Origin: Streptacidiphilus jeojiense
GTDB lineage: Bacteria > Actinomycetota > Actinomycetes > Streptomycetales > Streptomycetaceae
Reading direction: 5' to 3'
NCBI RefSeq assembly: GCF_000719095.1
Contig: NZ_JOEH01000049.1
Location: 1 to 62,551, forward strand
Length of the DNA stretch: 62,551 nt
This document shows, one piece after another, positions 25,151 through 33,808 of this stretch (positions within the stretch are counted from its first letter, which is position 1; the number at the start of each line of letters is the position of its first letter). Both the position numbers and the translations under genes were made by a program. The notes under the pieces are model-generated. The model had not been told where the DNA came from and ran no database searches. It worked only from the letters and a program-made list of their open reading frames with translations.

Positions 25151-25333
25151 CTATCCCTTGATCTTGCTCTGGAAGGCGGTCACCTTCAGACGCTCGACCC
25201 GGGTGTACGTCGGCACGATCCTTTCCACGATCTTCGAGAACGCCAGGTCCTCGGAAGCCCCCATGAGTTCCAGGGAGACCTCGTCGAGATCGGCCACTTC
25301 CGTCGAAATGTCCTGTTCCACTGTGCCCTGCAT
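25151..25333 (-). CDS. FxS-type RiPP precursor peptide
   Basis: 60 aa starting at ATG 25333; GGAGG lies 4 nt upstream. Starts at 25348 and 25336 are in frame but sit on or before that site. The leader is acidic (EQDISTEVADLDEVSLELMG), followed by a helix-like stretch and a basic C-terminal core RVERLKVTAFQSKIKG. FQS is the aromatic-x-Ser tripeptide that FxsB-type enzymes crosslink. Known precursors end F-x-S-x-x; here FQSKI is followed by Lys-Gly, two residues longer. It lies directly behind a consensus promoter and directly before the maturase. No GG or protease site is obvious, so leader removal would need an enzyme from elsewhere. Confidence 0.85.
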   Translation of the reverse strand: MQGTVEQDISTEVADLDEVSLELMGASEDLAFSKIVERIVPTYTRVERLKVTAFQSKIKG

Positions 25334-25378
25334 CATGCCTCCAAACATGTTTGGTGAGCCGTGTACGGACAGGGTTTG

Positions 25379-25407
25379 AAGCTAGGCTCGGCCCCGGGGC
25401 ATGTCAA
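25379..25407 (-). promoter_or_regulatory. Consensus vegetative promoter of the RiPP operon
   Basis: On the minus strand, TTGACA (25407-25402) is separated by exactly 17 bp from TAGCTT (25384-25379). This is a near-ideal sigma-70/HrdB promoter. Transcription would start near 25372, giving a leader of about 40 nt before the precursor ATG at 25333. The region from here to 25611 is lower in GC and shows no further gene. Confidence 0.8.
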
Positions 25408-25611
25408 CGGATCCGAAATGATCCTTTCCGGGCCCCGCAGATCAATTCTCGGAATGACGATCAGTGAGAATTGTTTCGCGGCGATGAATTCGCAGATCAG
25501 GTCAGCGGCAGGGGCACGGAGAAGACCGTCGACATCCGTTCGGGACGGTCGTGCCGACGGTGAATTCAATGTGTGCGTATTTCCGGACCCTATGGGTCCG
25601 CTGTCGGCGGC

Positions 25612-25965
25612 TCAGGCCTGTGGCGGAGCAGCGCTGGTCTCGGCCGCGGGGAACGGGATCTCGGTCCCGGGTTCCAGCATCGGCTGGGGCTGGTGGCCGA
25701 TGAAGGTGTCGGGCATGCCGGGGGAATTCTCGCGGCCGGCGTTGGCGATCACCACGGCCAGGTACGGGATGAATATCCCGCCGACCAGGGCGATGATCGC
25801 GACGATCCGGGACTCCTTCCAGAGCACCACGGCCAGGATCACGCAGAGCGTGCGCACCGCCATGGCGATCATGTAGCGACGCTGCCGCCCGCGCACGTCC
25901 TCGCTGAGGCTCGAACGAGCCCCGGTGATCCGTACGACCTCGACCTTGCCCTTGGACTTCCCCAT
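25612..25965 (-). CDS. DUF3099 membrane protein
   Basis: 117 aa with two hydrophobic segments (YMIAMAVRTLCVILAVVLW and IVAIIALVGGIFIPYLAVVIA), the pattern of the DUF3099 family conserved in actinobacteria. The N-terminus is basic (GKSKGKVEVVRITGARSS), and the soluble C-terminus is Pro-rich. ATG 25965 is chosen because similarity to the family starts there; a GTG at 25974 is close. Role unknown. Confidence 0.8.
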   Translation of the reverse strand: MGKSKGKVEVVRITGARSSLSEDVRGRQRRYMIAMAVRTLCVILAVVLWKESRIVAIIALVGGIFIPYLAVVIANAGRENSPGMPDTFIGHQPQPMLEPGTEIPFPAAETSAAPPQA

Positions 25966-26075
25966 GTCCGTCACGGTACGCCGCGCCACGTGCGGCATCG
26001 TGGCCGGGGCACCCGGTTTCTGCAGGAGATTCCCAGGATTCTCCCACCGGCCGCCCCGGCCGTCCCGCTGGCCCG

Positions 26076-27460
26076 TCAGGACGCCTGGCTCACCGAACTC
26101 ATGTTGAAGTCGGCCACCCGGACCGGCGGCATCGCGGCCCTGGTGAACCAGTCGGCCCACTCGCGCGGCAGGCAACGCTCGGTCCGTCCGGCCTCGGTGA
26201 TCCGGCCCAGCAGGTCCACCGGGGACTCGTTGAAGCGGAAGTTGTTGACCGCCCCGGTGACCTCGCCGTTCTCCACCAGGTAGACGCCGTCCCTGGTGAG
26301 CCCGGTGACCAGCAGGGTGGCCGGGTCCACCTCGCGGATGTACCAGAGGCAGGTCAGCAGCAGCCCGCGCTCGGTCCGGGCCACCATCTCCTCCATCGAG
26401 GCGGTGCCCCCCGCGTCGACGACCAGGTTGTCGGGAGCGGGCCGGACCGGCAGCCCGGTCAGACCTGCGGAGTGACGGGTCGTCAGCAGGTTGGTCAGCT
26501 CGCCGTCCCTGATCCAGTCGGTCGGCCCGATCGGCAGCCCGTTGTCGAAGACCGAGGAGTCCCCGCCGGAGGAGCGGGTGACCACGAAGGGGGCCGTCTC
26601 CAGGCCCGGGTGGGTCGGGTCGCTGCGCAGCGTCACCGGCAGCTGCGCCAGCCGGTCGCCGATCCGGGTTCCTCCCCCCGGCTTGGAGAAGACCGTACGG
26701 CCCTCGGCGGCGTCCCGGCCGACCGCCGACCAGCTCATGTAGACCAGCAGGTCCGCCAGCGCCGAGGGCGGCAGCAGCGTCTCGTAGCGTCCGGCCGGCA
26801 GGTCGATCCGGCGCTCGCCCCAGACCAGTCGCTGGGCCAGCTGCTCCTCCAGGGCGGCCGGATCCACATCGGTGAAGTCCCTGGTCGCGGCGCCGACCCA
26901 GGCCGAGTCCGACAGGTCGGCGGTCTTGGCGTTGAGTTCGACCGTGCCGGTCGGCTGGTCGTGGCGCAGCCGCAGGCCGGTGGAGCTGCCCAGATAGGTC
27001 GAGGTGACCGAGTGGTTGGCGAAGCCGTACAGCAGCCGGCCGCTCTTCCGTGCCCGTGCGAAGGACTCCCCGAGCGCCGGGGCGAAGGCCGCGAAGACGT
27101 CCACGCCGGTCTCGGCGGGGTCCGCGGTGAAGTCGGCCGAGGCCGGGCCGCCCGGCCGTACCAGCGGTTGGGCGTCCTCGGCCGGGCCCGCCTCGCGGGC
27201 CGCCGCCTCCGCGGCCCGGACCAGCGACTCCAGCTCGTCCGCGGTGACCGCCTCGCGGGAGACCACGCCGGAGGCCGTCCCCTCGCCGCCGTCCACCGTG
27301 GCGATCACGGTGAGCGTCCGGCCCCGGGTCACCCCGTTGGTGGTCAGCGCGTTCCCGGCCCAGCGCAGGTTGGCGTTGGACTCCTCGTCGGCGATGACGA
27401 CGCAGCCGTCGGTGCGCGAGAGTTCCAGCGCCCGCTCGACCAGCTCCGAAGGAGAAGACA

Positions 27461-27461
<1 letters not shown>
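26076..27461 (-). CDS. TldE/PmbA-family metalloprotease subunit
   Basis: 461 aa, starting at ATG 27461 in a TGATG overlap with tldD. It has the PmbA/TldE layout: an N-terminal alpha/beta domain (LSRTDGCVVIADEESNANLRWAGNALTTNG) and a C-terminal beta-rich domain (GELTNLLTTRHSAGLTG, NLVVDAGGTASMEEMV). It lacks the HExxxH zinc motif found in its TldD partner, as expected. TldD/E is a heterodimeric protease known to trim linear or looped peptides, including some RiPP precursors such as microcin B17 and linaridin-like leaders. It is encoded 0.7 kb from the RiPP locus here. Confidence 0.88.
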
Positions 27462-28993
<1,532 letters not shown>

Positions 28994-29097
28994 CAAACTC
29001 CTCCAGATGATGGGGTCTCGTTCGGCATCCTGCCCTACGCCCGCCACAACCCATTCGCTTTTATCCGGGCGGCCGGGGTACGGTGTGGACACAACGA

Positions 29098-29171
29098 CGC
29101 GGGGTGGAGCAGCTCGGTAGCTCGCTGGGCTCATAACCCAGAGGTCGCAGGTTCAAATCCTGTCCCCGCTA
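29098..29171 (+). tRNA. Initiator tRNA-Met (CAT anticodon)
   Basis: A 74-nt cloverleaf. The acceptor CGCGGGG pairs with CCCCGCT leaving a C1-T72 mismatch, and the anticodon stem has three consecutive G-C pairs (GGG-CTCATAA-CCC); both features mark the formyl-methionine initiator rather than elongator tRNA. The T-loop is TTCAAAT. No CCA is encoded. TACGGT at 29079-29084 is a possible -10, 13 nt upstream. Confidence 0.96.
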
Positions 29172-29278
29172 CTCGCGAAGTCAGAAGGAGCGTCGCCATG
29201 CGTAGGCCTGCGTACTCATGCGTTGGCTGGTCCTGCCAGTAGCCAGTAGCTGTCACCCAGGAGAGAAGAGGTGGACCG

Positions 29279-29983
29279 TTGAGCCGCTCGGTTCTCGTCA
29301 CCGGAGGCAACCGGGGCATCGGCCTCGCGATCGCCCGAGCCTTCGCCGAGGCGGGCGACAAGGTCGCCGTCACCTACCGCTCCGGTGAGCCCCCGGAGGG
29401 TTTCTTCGGGGTCAAGTGCGACATCACCGACGCTGAGCAGGTCGACCAGGCGTTCAAGGAGGTCGAGGCGGAGCACGGCCCCGTCGAGGTCCTGATCGCC
29501 AACGCCGGGGTCACCAGGGACACCCTGCTGCTGCGCATGTCCGAGGAGGACTTCACCTCGGTCCTGGACACCAACCTGACCGGCGCGTTCCGCGTCGTGA
29601 AGCGCGCCTCCAAGCTGATGATGCGGGCGCGCAAGGGCCGCGTCGTGCTGATCTCCTCGGTGGTCGGCCTGACCGGGTCCCCGGGCCAGGCCAACTACGC
29701 CGCCTCCAAGGCCGGCCTGGTGGGCTTCGCCCGCTCGCTGGCGCGCGAGCTCGGCCCGCGCAACATCACCGTCAATGTGGTCGCTCCCGGCTTCGTCGAC
29801 ACCGACATGACCGCGGTGCTCAGCGACGAGCGCCGGGCCGAGATCGTCGCGGGCGTGCCGCTGGGCCGCTACGCGGATCCGGCCGAGATCGCGTCCACCG
29901 TGCGCTTCCTCTCCTCCGACGAGGCCGCGTACATCACCGGAGCCGTCATTCCCGTCGACGGCGGATTGGGCATGGGTCACTGA
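29279..29983 (+). CDS. fabG: 3-oxoacyl-ACP reductase FabG
   Basis: 234 aa SDR that reduces beta-ketoacyl-ACP with NADPH in type II fatty acid synthesis. It has TGGNRGIGLAIA, NAGVTRD, the catalytic VVLISSVVGLTGSPGQANYAASKAGL (Ser, then Tyr-x3-Lys) and AYITGAVIPVDGGLGMGH at the end. The start is TTG 29279 after GAGAAGAGGTGG; GTG 29273 is out of frame. FabI follows after 5 nt, so the two reductases of the elongation cycle are in one operon. Confidence 0.95.
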   Translation: MSRSVLVTGGNRGIGLAIARAFAEAGDKVAVTYRSGEPPEGFFGVKCDITDAEQVDQAFKEVEAEHGPVEVLIANAGVTRDTLLLRMSEEDFTSVLDTNLTGAFRVVKRASKLMMRARKGRVVLISSVVGLTGSPGQANYAASKAGLVGFARSLARELGPRNITVNVVAPGFVDTDMTAVLSDERRAEIVAGVPLGRYADPAEIASTVRFLSSDEAAYITGAVIPVDGGLGMGH

Positions 29984-29988
29984 CCGAC

Positions 29989-30756
29989 ATGAGTGGAATC
30001 CTCGAAGGAAAGCGCATCCTCGTCACCGGCGTGCTGCTGGAGACCTCCATCGCGTTCCAGGTGGCCAAGCTGGCCCAGGAGCAGGGCGCGGAGATCATCC
30101 TCACCGCCTTCCCGCGCCCCACCCTGACCGAGCGCGTGGCCAAGAAGCTGCCCAAGCCGTGCAAGGTGCTGGAGCTGGACGTCACCAACCCGGAGCACCT
30201 GGCCGGGCTGGCCGACAAGGTCCGCGAGGAGCTGGGCGGCCTGGACGGGGTGGTCCACTCCATCGGCTTCGCCCCGCAGGACGCCCTGGGCGGCAACTTC
30301 CTGAACACCCCGTGGGAGTCCGTGGCCACCGCCGTGCACGTCTCGGCGTTCTCGCTGAAGTCGCTGACCATGGCCTGCCTGCCGCTGATGGCGGAGGGCG
30401 GCTCGGTGGTCGGCCTGACCTTCGACGCGACCATCGCCTGGCCGCAGTACGACTGGATGGGCCCGGCGAAGGCCGCGCTGGAGGCCACCTCCCGCTACCT
30501 GGCCCGTGACCTCGGCAAGCAGAACGTCCGCTGCAACCTGGTCTCGGCCGGTCCGCTCAAGTCCATGGCCGCCAAGTCGATCCCCGGCTTCGACACCCTG
30601 GCCGACACCTGGAACGTCCGCTCCCCGCTGCCCTGGGACGTCACCGACTTCGAGCCGGCCGGCCGCGGCGTGGTCGGGCTGCTCTCGGACTGGTTCCCCA
30701 AGACCACCGGCGAGATCGTCCACGTCGACGGCGGCCTCCACGCCATCGGCGCCTGA
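29989..30756 (+). CDS. fabI: Enoyl-ACP reductase FabI/InhA
   Basis: 255 aa. KRILVTGVLLETSIAFQVAK is the InhA-type cofactor loop, SIGFAPQDALGG follows, and the catalytic pair is Tyr and Lys in QYDWMGPAKAALE (Y-x6-K). AAKSIPGF is the substrate-loop region. It catalyses the last reduction of each fatty-acid elongation cycle and is the target family for isoniazid and triclosan. It ends just before a hairpin (ATTCAGC, 3 nt, GCTGAAT at 30756-30772) and the GC-rich repeat at 30775. Confidence 0.95.
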   Translation: MSGILEGKRILVTGVLLETSIAFQVAKLAQEQGAEIILTAFPRPTLTERVAKKLPKPCKVLELDVTNPEHLAGLADKVREELGGLDGVVHSIGFAPQDALGGNFLNTPWESVATAVHVSAFSLKSLTMACLPLMAEGGSVVGLTFDATIAWPQYDWMGPAKAALEATSRYLARDLGKQNVRCNLVSAGPLKSMAAKSIPGFDTLADTWNVRSPLPWDVTDFEPAGRGVVGLLSDWFPKTTGEIVHVDGGLHAIGA

Positions 30757-30774
30757 TTCAGCGCAGCTGAATTC

Positions 30775-30847
30775 AGGGGCGCGGGGAACTGCGCGGCCAA
30801 CCACCACCCAAGGTGCACGGTCGCCCGAACAGCTCCCCGCGCCCCCT
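30775..30847. repeat. Dispersed GC-rich element in inverted pair between convergent genes
   Basis: AGGGGCGCGGGGAACTGCGCG at 30775-30795 is followed after a 36-nt spacer by a shortened reverse copy (AGCTCCCCGCGCCCC). The two can form a stem of about 12 bp and probably terminate both fabI and the GntR gene. It is the same sequence as in 13481-13501, 57895-57915 and 57968-57988. Confidence 0.75.
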
Positions 30848-31524
30848 CAGGCGCCTTCCTCAATGCTGCACCGCCCCACCACCCAGGCCGCCCGCTCCGC
30901 AGCTCGTGCCCCGTCCCGCAACCTGATCGCCTCGACGATGTCGGCATGCGGCACATACCGGTCCGCGGCCAGCACCGGCCCCACGTCGTTGCGCAGGTGC
31001 GCCCGCAGCACCTCGCCCAGGTCCGCGTAGAGCGCGGCCAGCACCTCGTTGTGGCTGGCGGCCACCACCGCCTGGTGGAAGGCCGCGTCCGCCTGGATGA
31101 AGGATTCGGTGTCGCCGCCCTTCCATGCCTCCTCCCGCCGCTCACTGGCGAGCTCCAGCAGCTCCAGGTCCTGCGCCGTCCGACGCCCCGCGGCCAACCG
31201 CGCGGCCGACGACTCCAGCGTCGCCCGCAACTCGGCGACCTGCTGCTGCTCCGCGTCGGCGAACCGCCGGTGCATCACCCCGGCCAGCTCGCTGGTCGCC
31301 AGGACGTAGGTCCCCGAGCCCTGCCGGATGTCCAGCAGCCCGTTGTGGGCCAGCGCCCGCACCGCCTCGCGGACGGTGTTGCGGGCCACCCCCAGCTGCT
31401 CGACCAGCTCGACCTCGGTGGGGATGCGGGAGCCCACCGGCCACTCGCCCGAGGTGATCTGGATCCGCAGCTGCGCGATCACCTGGTCGGCCAGCGGCTC
31501 ACGCCGGGGCGAGGTCAGTGCCAT
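30847..31524 (-). CDS. GntR/FadR-family transcriptional regulator
   Basis: 225 aa from ATG 31524 with AAGGAGA upstream. The N-terminal winged helix (DQVIAQLRIQITSGEWPVG, RIPTEVELVEQLGVARNTVREAVRAL, GLLDIRQGSGTYV) is the GntR signature. The C-terminal all-helical FCD domain shows Asp and His residues at the usual metal and ligand positions (ADAAFHQAVV, ASHNEVLAAL). It is divergent from an MFS exporter; a palindrome over the exporter's -10 and a matching half-site at 31556-31563 near its own start suggest it represses both. Confidence 0.9.
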   Translation of the reverse strand: MALTSPRREPLADQVIAQLRIQITSGEWPVGSRIPTEVELVEQLGVARNTVREAVRALAHNGLLDIRQGSGTYVLATSELAGVMHRRFADAEQQQVAELRATLESSAARLAAGRRTAQDLELLELASERREEAWKGGDTESFIQADAAFHQAVVAASHNEVLAALYADLGEVLRAHLRNDVGPVLAADRYVPHADIVEAIRLRDGARAAERAAWVVGRCSIEEGA

Positions 31525-31616
31525 GGACTCTCCTTGTCGAGGTGTGTGGAGTGATCCCATCATCGCGCCTCTCGATCGCCAAAGGCTTGGAGCAAAAGGC
31601 GTGACCTGAAGTCATC

Positions 31617-31633
31617 CCATCATTCTATGATGG
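31617..31633. promoter_or_regulatory. GntR operator: 17-bp perfect palindrome
   Basis: CCATCATTCTATGATGG is fully symmetric. It contains the exporter's -10 hexamer TATGAT (31626-31631), which lies 6 nt before ATG 31638. A half-site CCCATCAT recurs at 31556-31563, 61 bp away toward the regulator gene. This fits steric repression by the divergent GntR protein. Confidence 0.7.
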
Positions 31634-31637
31634 TGCC

Positions 31638-32981
31638 ATGCCTGCCGCTGAGACCACCGCACCCACGCCCGCATCCACCTCCACGCCCTCGTCCCCGTCC
31701 CCCTCCCCGGTCCTCACCCCCCAGCGCGCCCGCTGGCTGCTTGCCGTGGCCATCGCGGTGGCCGCGTTCAATCTGCGTCCCGCCGTGGCCGCGCTCGGCC
31801 CGATGCTGGACCAGGTGCGCGGCACGCTGGGGATGAGCGCGGTGGTGGCCGGCATCCTGACCGCGCTGCCCTCGCTCTGCTTCGCCCTGTTCGGCCTGCT
31901 GGCACCGACCCTGGCGCGCCGGGTCGGTCCCGCGACCACCGTCTGCGCCGGTATGGGCGCCATCGCGCTCGGCCTGGCGGCCCGGTCGATCGCCCCGGAC
32001 AGCGCACTGTTCCTGCTGCTCAGCGCCCTGGCCCTGGGCGGCATCGCGGTCTCCAACGTGCTGATGCCGGTGCTGGTGAAGCGCTACTTCCCGGACCGGG
32101 TGGGCCCGGTCACCGGGCTGTACTCGATGTCGCTGGCCCTCGGCACCTCCGCCGCTGCCGCGGTCGCGGTCCCGCTGACCAACGCCCTGGGCGGGAGCTG
32201 GCGGGTCGGCCTCGGCATCTGGTCGCTGACCGCGGCCGCCGCGCTGCTGGTCTGGCTGGCCCACCTCGGACTCGCCCGCCGCGACCGTTCCGGCTCCTCC
32301 GGTCCGGCCGTCGCGGCGGCCGTCCGGGTCAGGCTGCCGATCACCCGCAGCCGCACCGCCTGGGCCCTCGCCGTCTTCTTCGGCCTGCAGGCCACCGCCG
32401 CCTACGCCACCATGGGCTGGCTGCCGCAGATCTTCCAGGACGCCGGGATCTCGGACTCCGAGTCCGGACTGCTGCTCGCCGTGACCATGGTCGTCAGCGC
32501 CCCGCTCTCCTTCGTCATCCCGGCCTACGCCGCACGCCGTCCGGACCAGGGCGCCATCGTGATCGCGCTGTCCGTGGCCGGTCTGGCCGCCTACGCCGGC
32601 CTGGCCTTCGCCCCGGCCGCCGCCCCCTGGATCTGGGCGCTGCTGGCCGGTCTGGCCAACTGCGCCTTCCCGCTCACCCTGACCATGATCGGGCTGCGCT
32701 CCCGGACCGGGGAGGGCGTGACCCGGCTCTCCTCCTTCACCCAGGGCGTCGGCTATCTGATCTCGGTGCCCGGACCGATCCTGATCGGCGTCCTCTACCA
32801 GCGCGAGCACGGCTGGTACGGGCCGCTGGCCTTCCTCGCGGTGCTGATGGGCGTCCAGGCCTTCGTCGGCCGCCGGGCGGCCCGTCCGCGCCAGATCGAG
32901 GACGAGATCGCAGTCGGGATCGCGGACGGGATCGCAGTCGGGATCGCGGACGAAACGGCGCCCCGCCCCGGCCGAGGGTAA
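31638..32981 (+). CDS. MFS transporter of the CynX/NimT type
   Basis: 447 aa with about 12 hydrophobic helices. AFNLRPAVAALGPML in helix 1 and the conserved FFGLQATAAYATMGWLPQIF in helix 7 are hallmarks of the CynX/NimT family (cyanate or nitroimidazole-type transporters). The C-terminal tail has a tandem GIADGIAVGIAD repeat. TATGAT lies 6 nt upstream of the ATG and no ribosome site is visible, so the mRNA is probably leaderless. The next gene is the small SGM_5486 peptide that typically accompanies this transporter. Regulated by the divergent GntR protein (inferred). Confidence 0.9.
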   Translation: MPAAETTAPTPASTSTPSSPSPSPVLTPQRARWLLAVAIAVAAFNLRPAVAALGPMLDQVRGTLGMSAVVAGILTALPSLCFALFGLLAPTLARRVGPATTVCAGMGAIALGLAARSIAPDSALFLLLSALALGGIAVSNVLMPVLVKRYFPDRVGPVTGLYSMSLALGTSAAAAVAVPLTNALGGSWRVGLGIWSLTAAAALLVWLAHLGLARRDRSGSSGPAVAAAVRVRLPITRSRTAWALAVFFGLQATAAYATMGWLPQIFQDAGISDSESGLLLAVTMVVSAPLSFVIPAYAARRPDQGAIVIALSVAGLAAYAGLAFAPAAAPWIWALLAGLANCAFPLTLTMIGLRSRTGEGVTRLSSFTQGVGYLISVPGPILIGVLYQREHGWYGPLAFLAVLMGVQAFVGRRAARPRQIEDEIAVGIADGIAVGIADETAPRPGRG

Positions 32982-33033
32982 GAGGCAGGACCCCGCCGGT
33001 TCTCATCCGGGACCCGGTGGCAGACTCGTCGGC

Positions 33034-33156
33034 ATGCCAGTTCTCGACCCCAATCCCACCGGCGGCAACAAGAAGCTGCTGCAGATGTTCGGCCTGATCC
33101 TCGCCATCCTGGTGGTGATCGGGGTCATCGCCTCGTTCGCCACCACAATGGGCTGA
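33034..33156 (+). CDS. SGM_5486-type transporter-associated small membrane peptide
   Basis: 40 aa: a polar N-terminus (MPVLDPNPTGGNKK) and a single hydrophobic helix (MFGLILAILVVIGVIASFA). Streptomyces genomes carry a very similar peptide (from memory, the SGM_5486 family) next to CynX-like MFS genes, so it may be a subunit or stabiliser of the transporter. It starts 52 bp after it. CAGACT lies 7 nt before the ATG, and no ribosome site is seen. Confidence 0.8.
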   Translation: MPVLDPNPTGGNKKLLQMFGLILAILVVIGVIASFATTMG

Positions 33157-33208
33157 GTTGGTCCCGCTCCCAGTACCCGGCCCCGGGAATTCTGGGAAGC
33201 TGGCAGGT

Positions 33209-33730
33209 ATGAGCGTCGATTCGTCCCGCAGGATCATCGTCCTCCGGCACGCCAAGGCCGACTGGCCCGCCGTGCCCGACCACGAGCGGCCGCTGGCCGA
33301 CCGCGGCCGCAAGGACGCACCCGTCGCCGGACGCTGGCTCGCCGGCACCGGCATCATCCCCGACCTGGTCCTCTGCTCCACCTCGGAGCGCACCAGGGAG
33401 ACCTGGAAGCTGTTCGCCCACGAGCTTCCGACCCGGCCCAGAACGGTCTACGAGGAGCGCCTCTACGAGGCCAGCCCGGGCCGGCTGATCGAGGTCGTGC
33501 AGGAAGCGGTCCCCGAGGAGGTCGGGACCGTCCTGCTGGTCGGCCACAACCCGGGCGTGCAGGGCCTGACCGAGGTGCTCGCCGGCGGCTTCGAGGGCGA
33601 CACCCTGACCCGGCTGCGCAGCAGCGGCTTCCCGACCTCCGCGGTCGCCGTGCTCACCCTGGACACGCCCTGGAAGGCCGTCGAGCCGGGCGTGGCCCAC
33701 CTCACCACCTTCTGGTCGCCCAAGGACTGA
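33209..33730 (+). CDS. SixA-type histidine phosphatase
   Basis: 173 aa. IIVLRHAKADWP holds the catalytic His of the RHG/RHA branch, and VLLVGHNPGVQGLTEVLAGG holds the second conserved His; the small size is that of SixA, a phosphohistidine phosphatase acting on phosphorelay proteins in E. coli. ATG 33209 is chosen since homology begins there; the preceding 50 bp contain no good ribosome site. It is convergent with serB. Confidence 0.9.
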   Translation: MSVDSSRRIIVLRHAKADWPAVPDHERPLADRGRKDAPVAGRWLAGTGIIPDLVLCSTSERTRETWKLFAHELPTRPRTVYEERLYEASPGRLIEVVQEAVPEEVGTVLLVGHNPGVQGLTEVLAGGFEGDTLTRLRSSGFPTSAVAVLTLDTPWKAVEPGVAHLTTFWSPKD

Positions 33731-33748
33731 GCAGAAGGTCCGTCTCCG

Positions 33749-33788
33749 GGCCCGGGGGCGTGCGGGTCCTCCCGCACGCCCCCGGGCC
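33749..33788. terminator. Strong bidirectional terminator
   Basis: GGCCCGGGGGCGTGCGGG, a TCCT loop, then CCCGCACGCCCCCGGGCC form a perfect 18-bp stem between the convergent sixA-like and serB genes. Confidence 0.92.
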
Positions 33789-33808
33789 GTACCCCCGGCC
33801 CCGGCGGC

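Noticed and set aside
25333..25569. A 78-codon minus frame covering the RiPP promoter, considered as a second precursor
   Set aside because: It spans the -35/-10 and leader, has no ribosome site and no FxS-like end.
25361..25876. A plus-strand frame across the promoter and DUF3099 gene
   Set aside because: It is antisense to a recognised gene and has no family or ribosome site.
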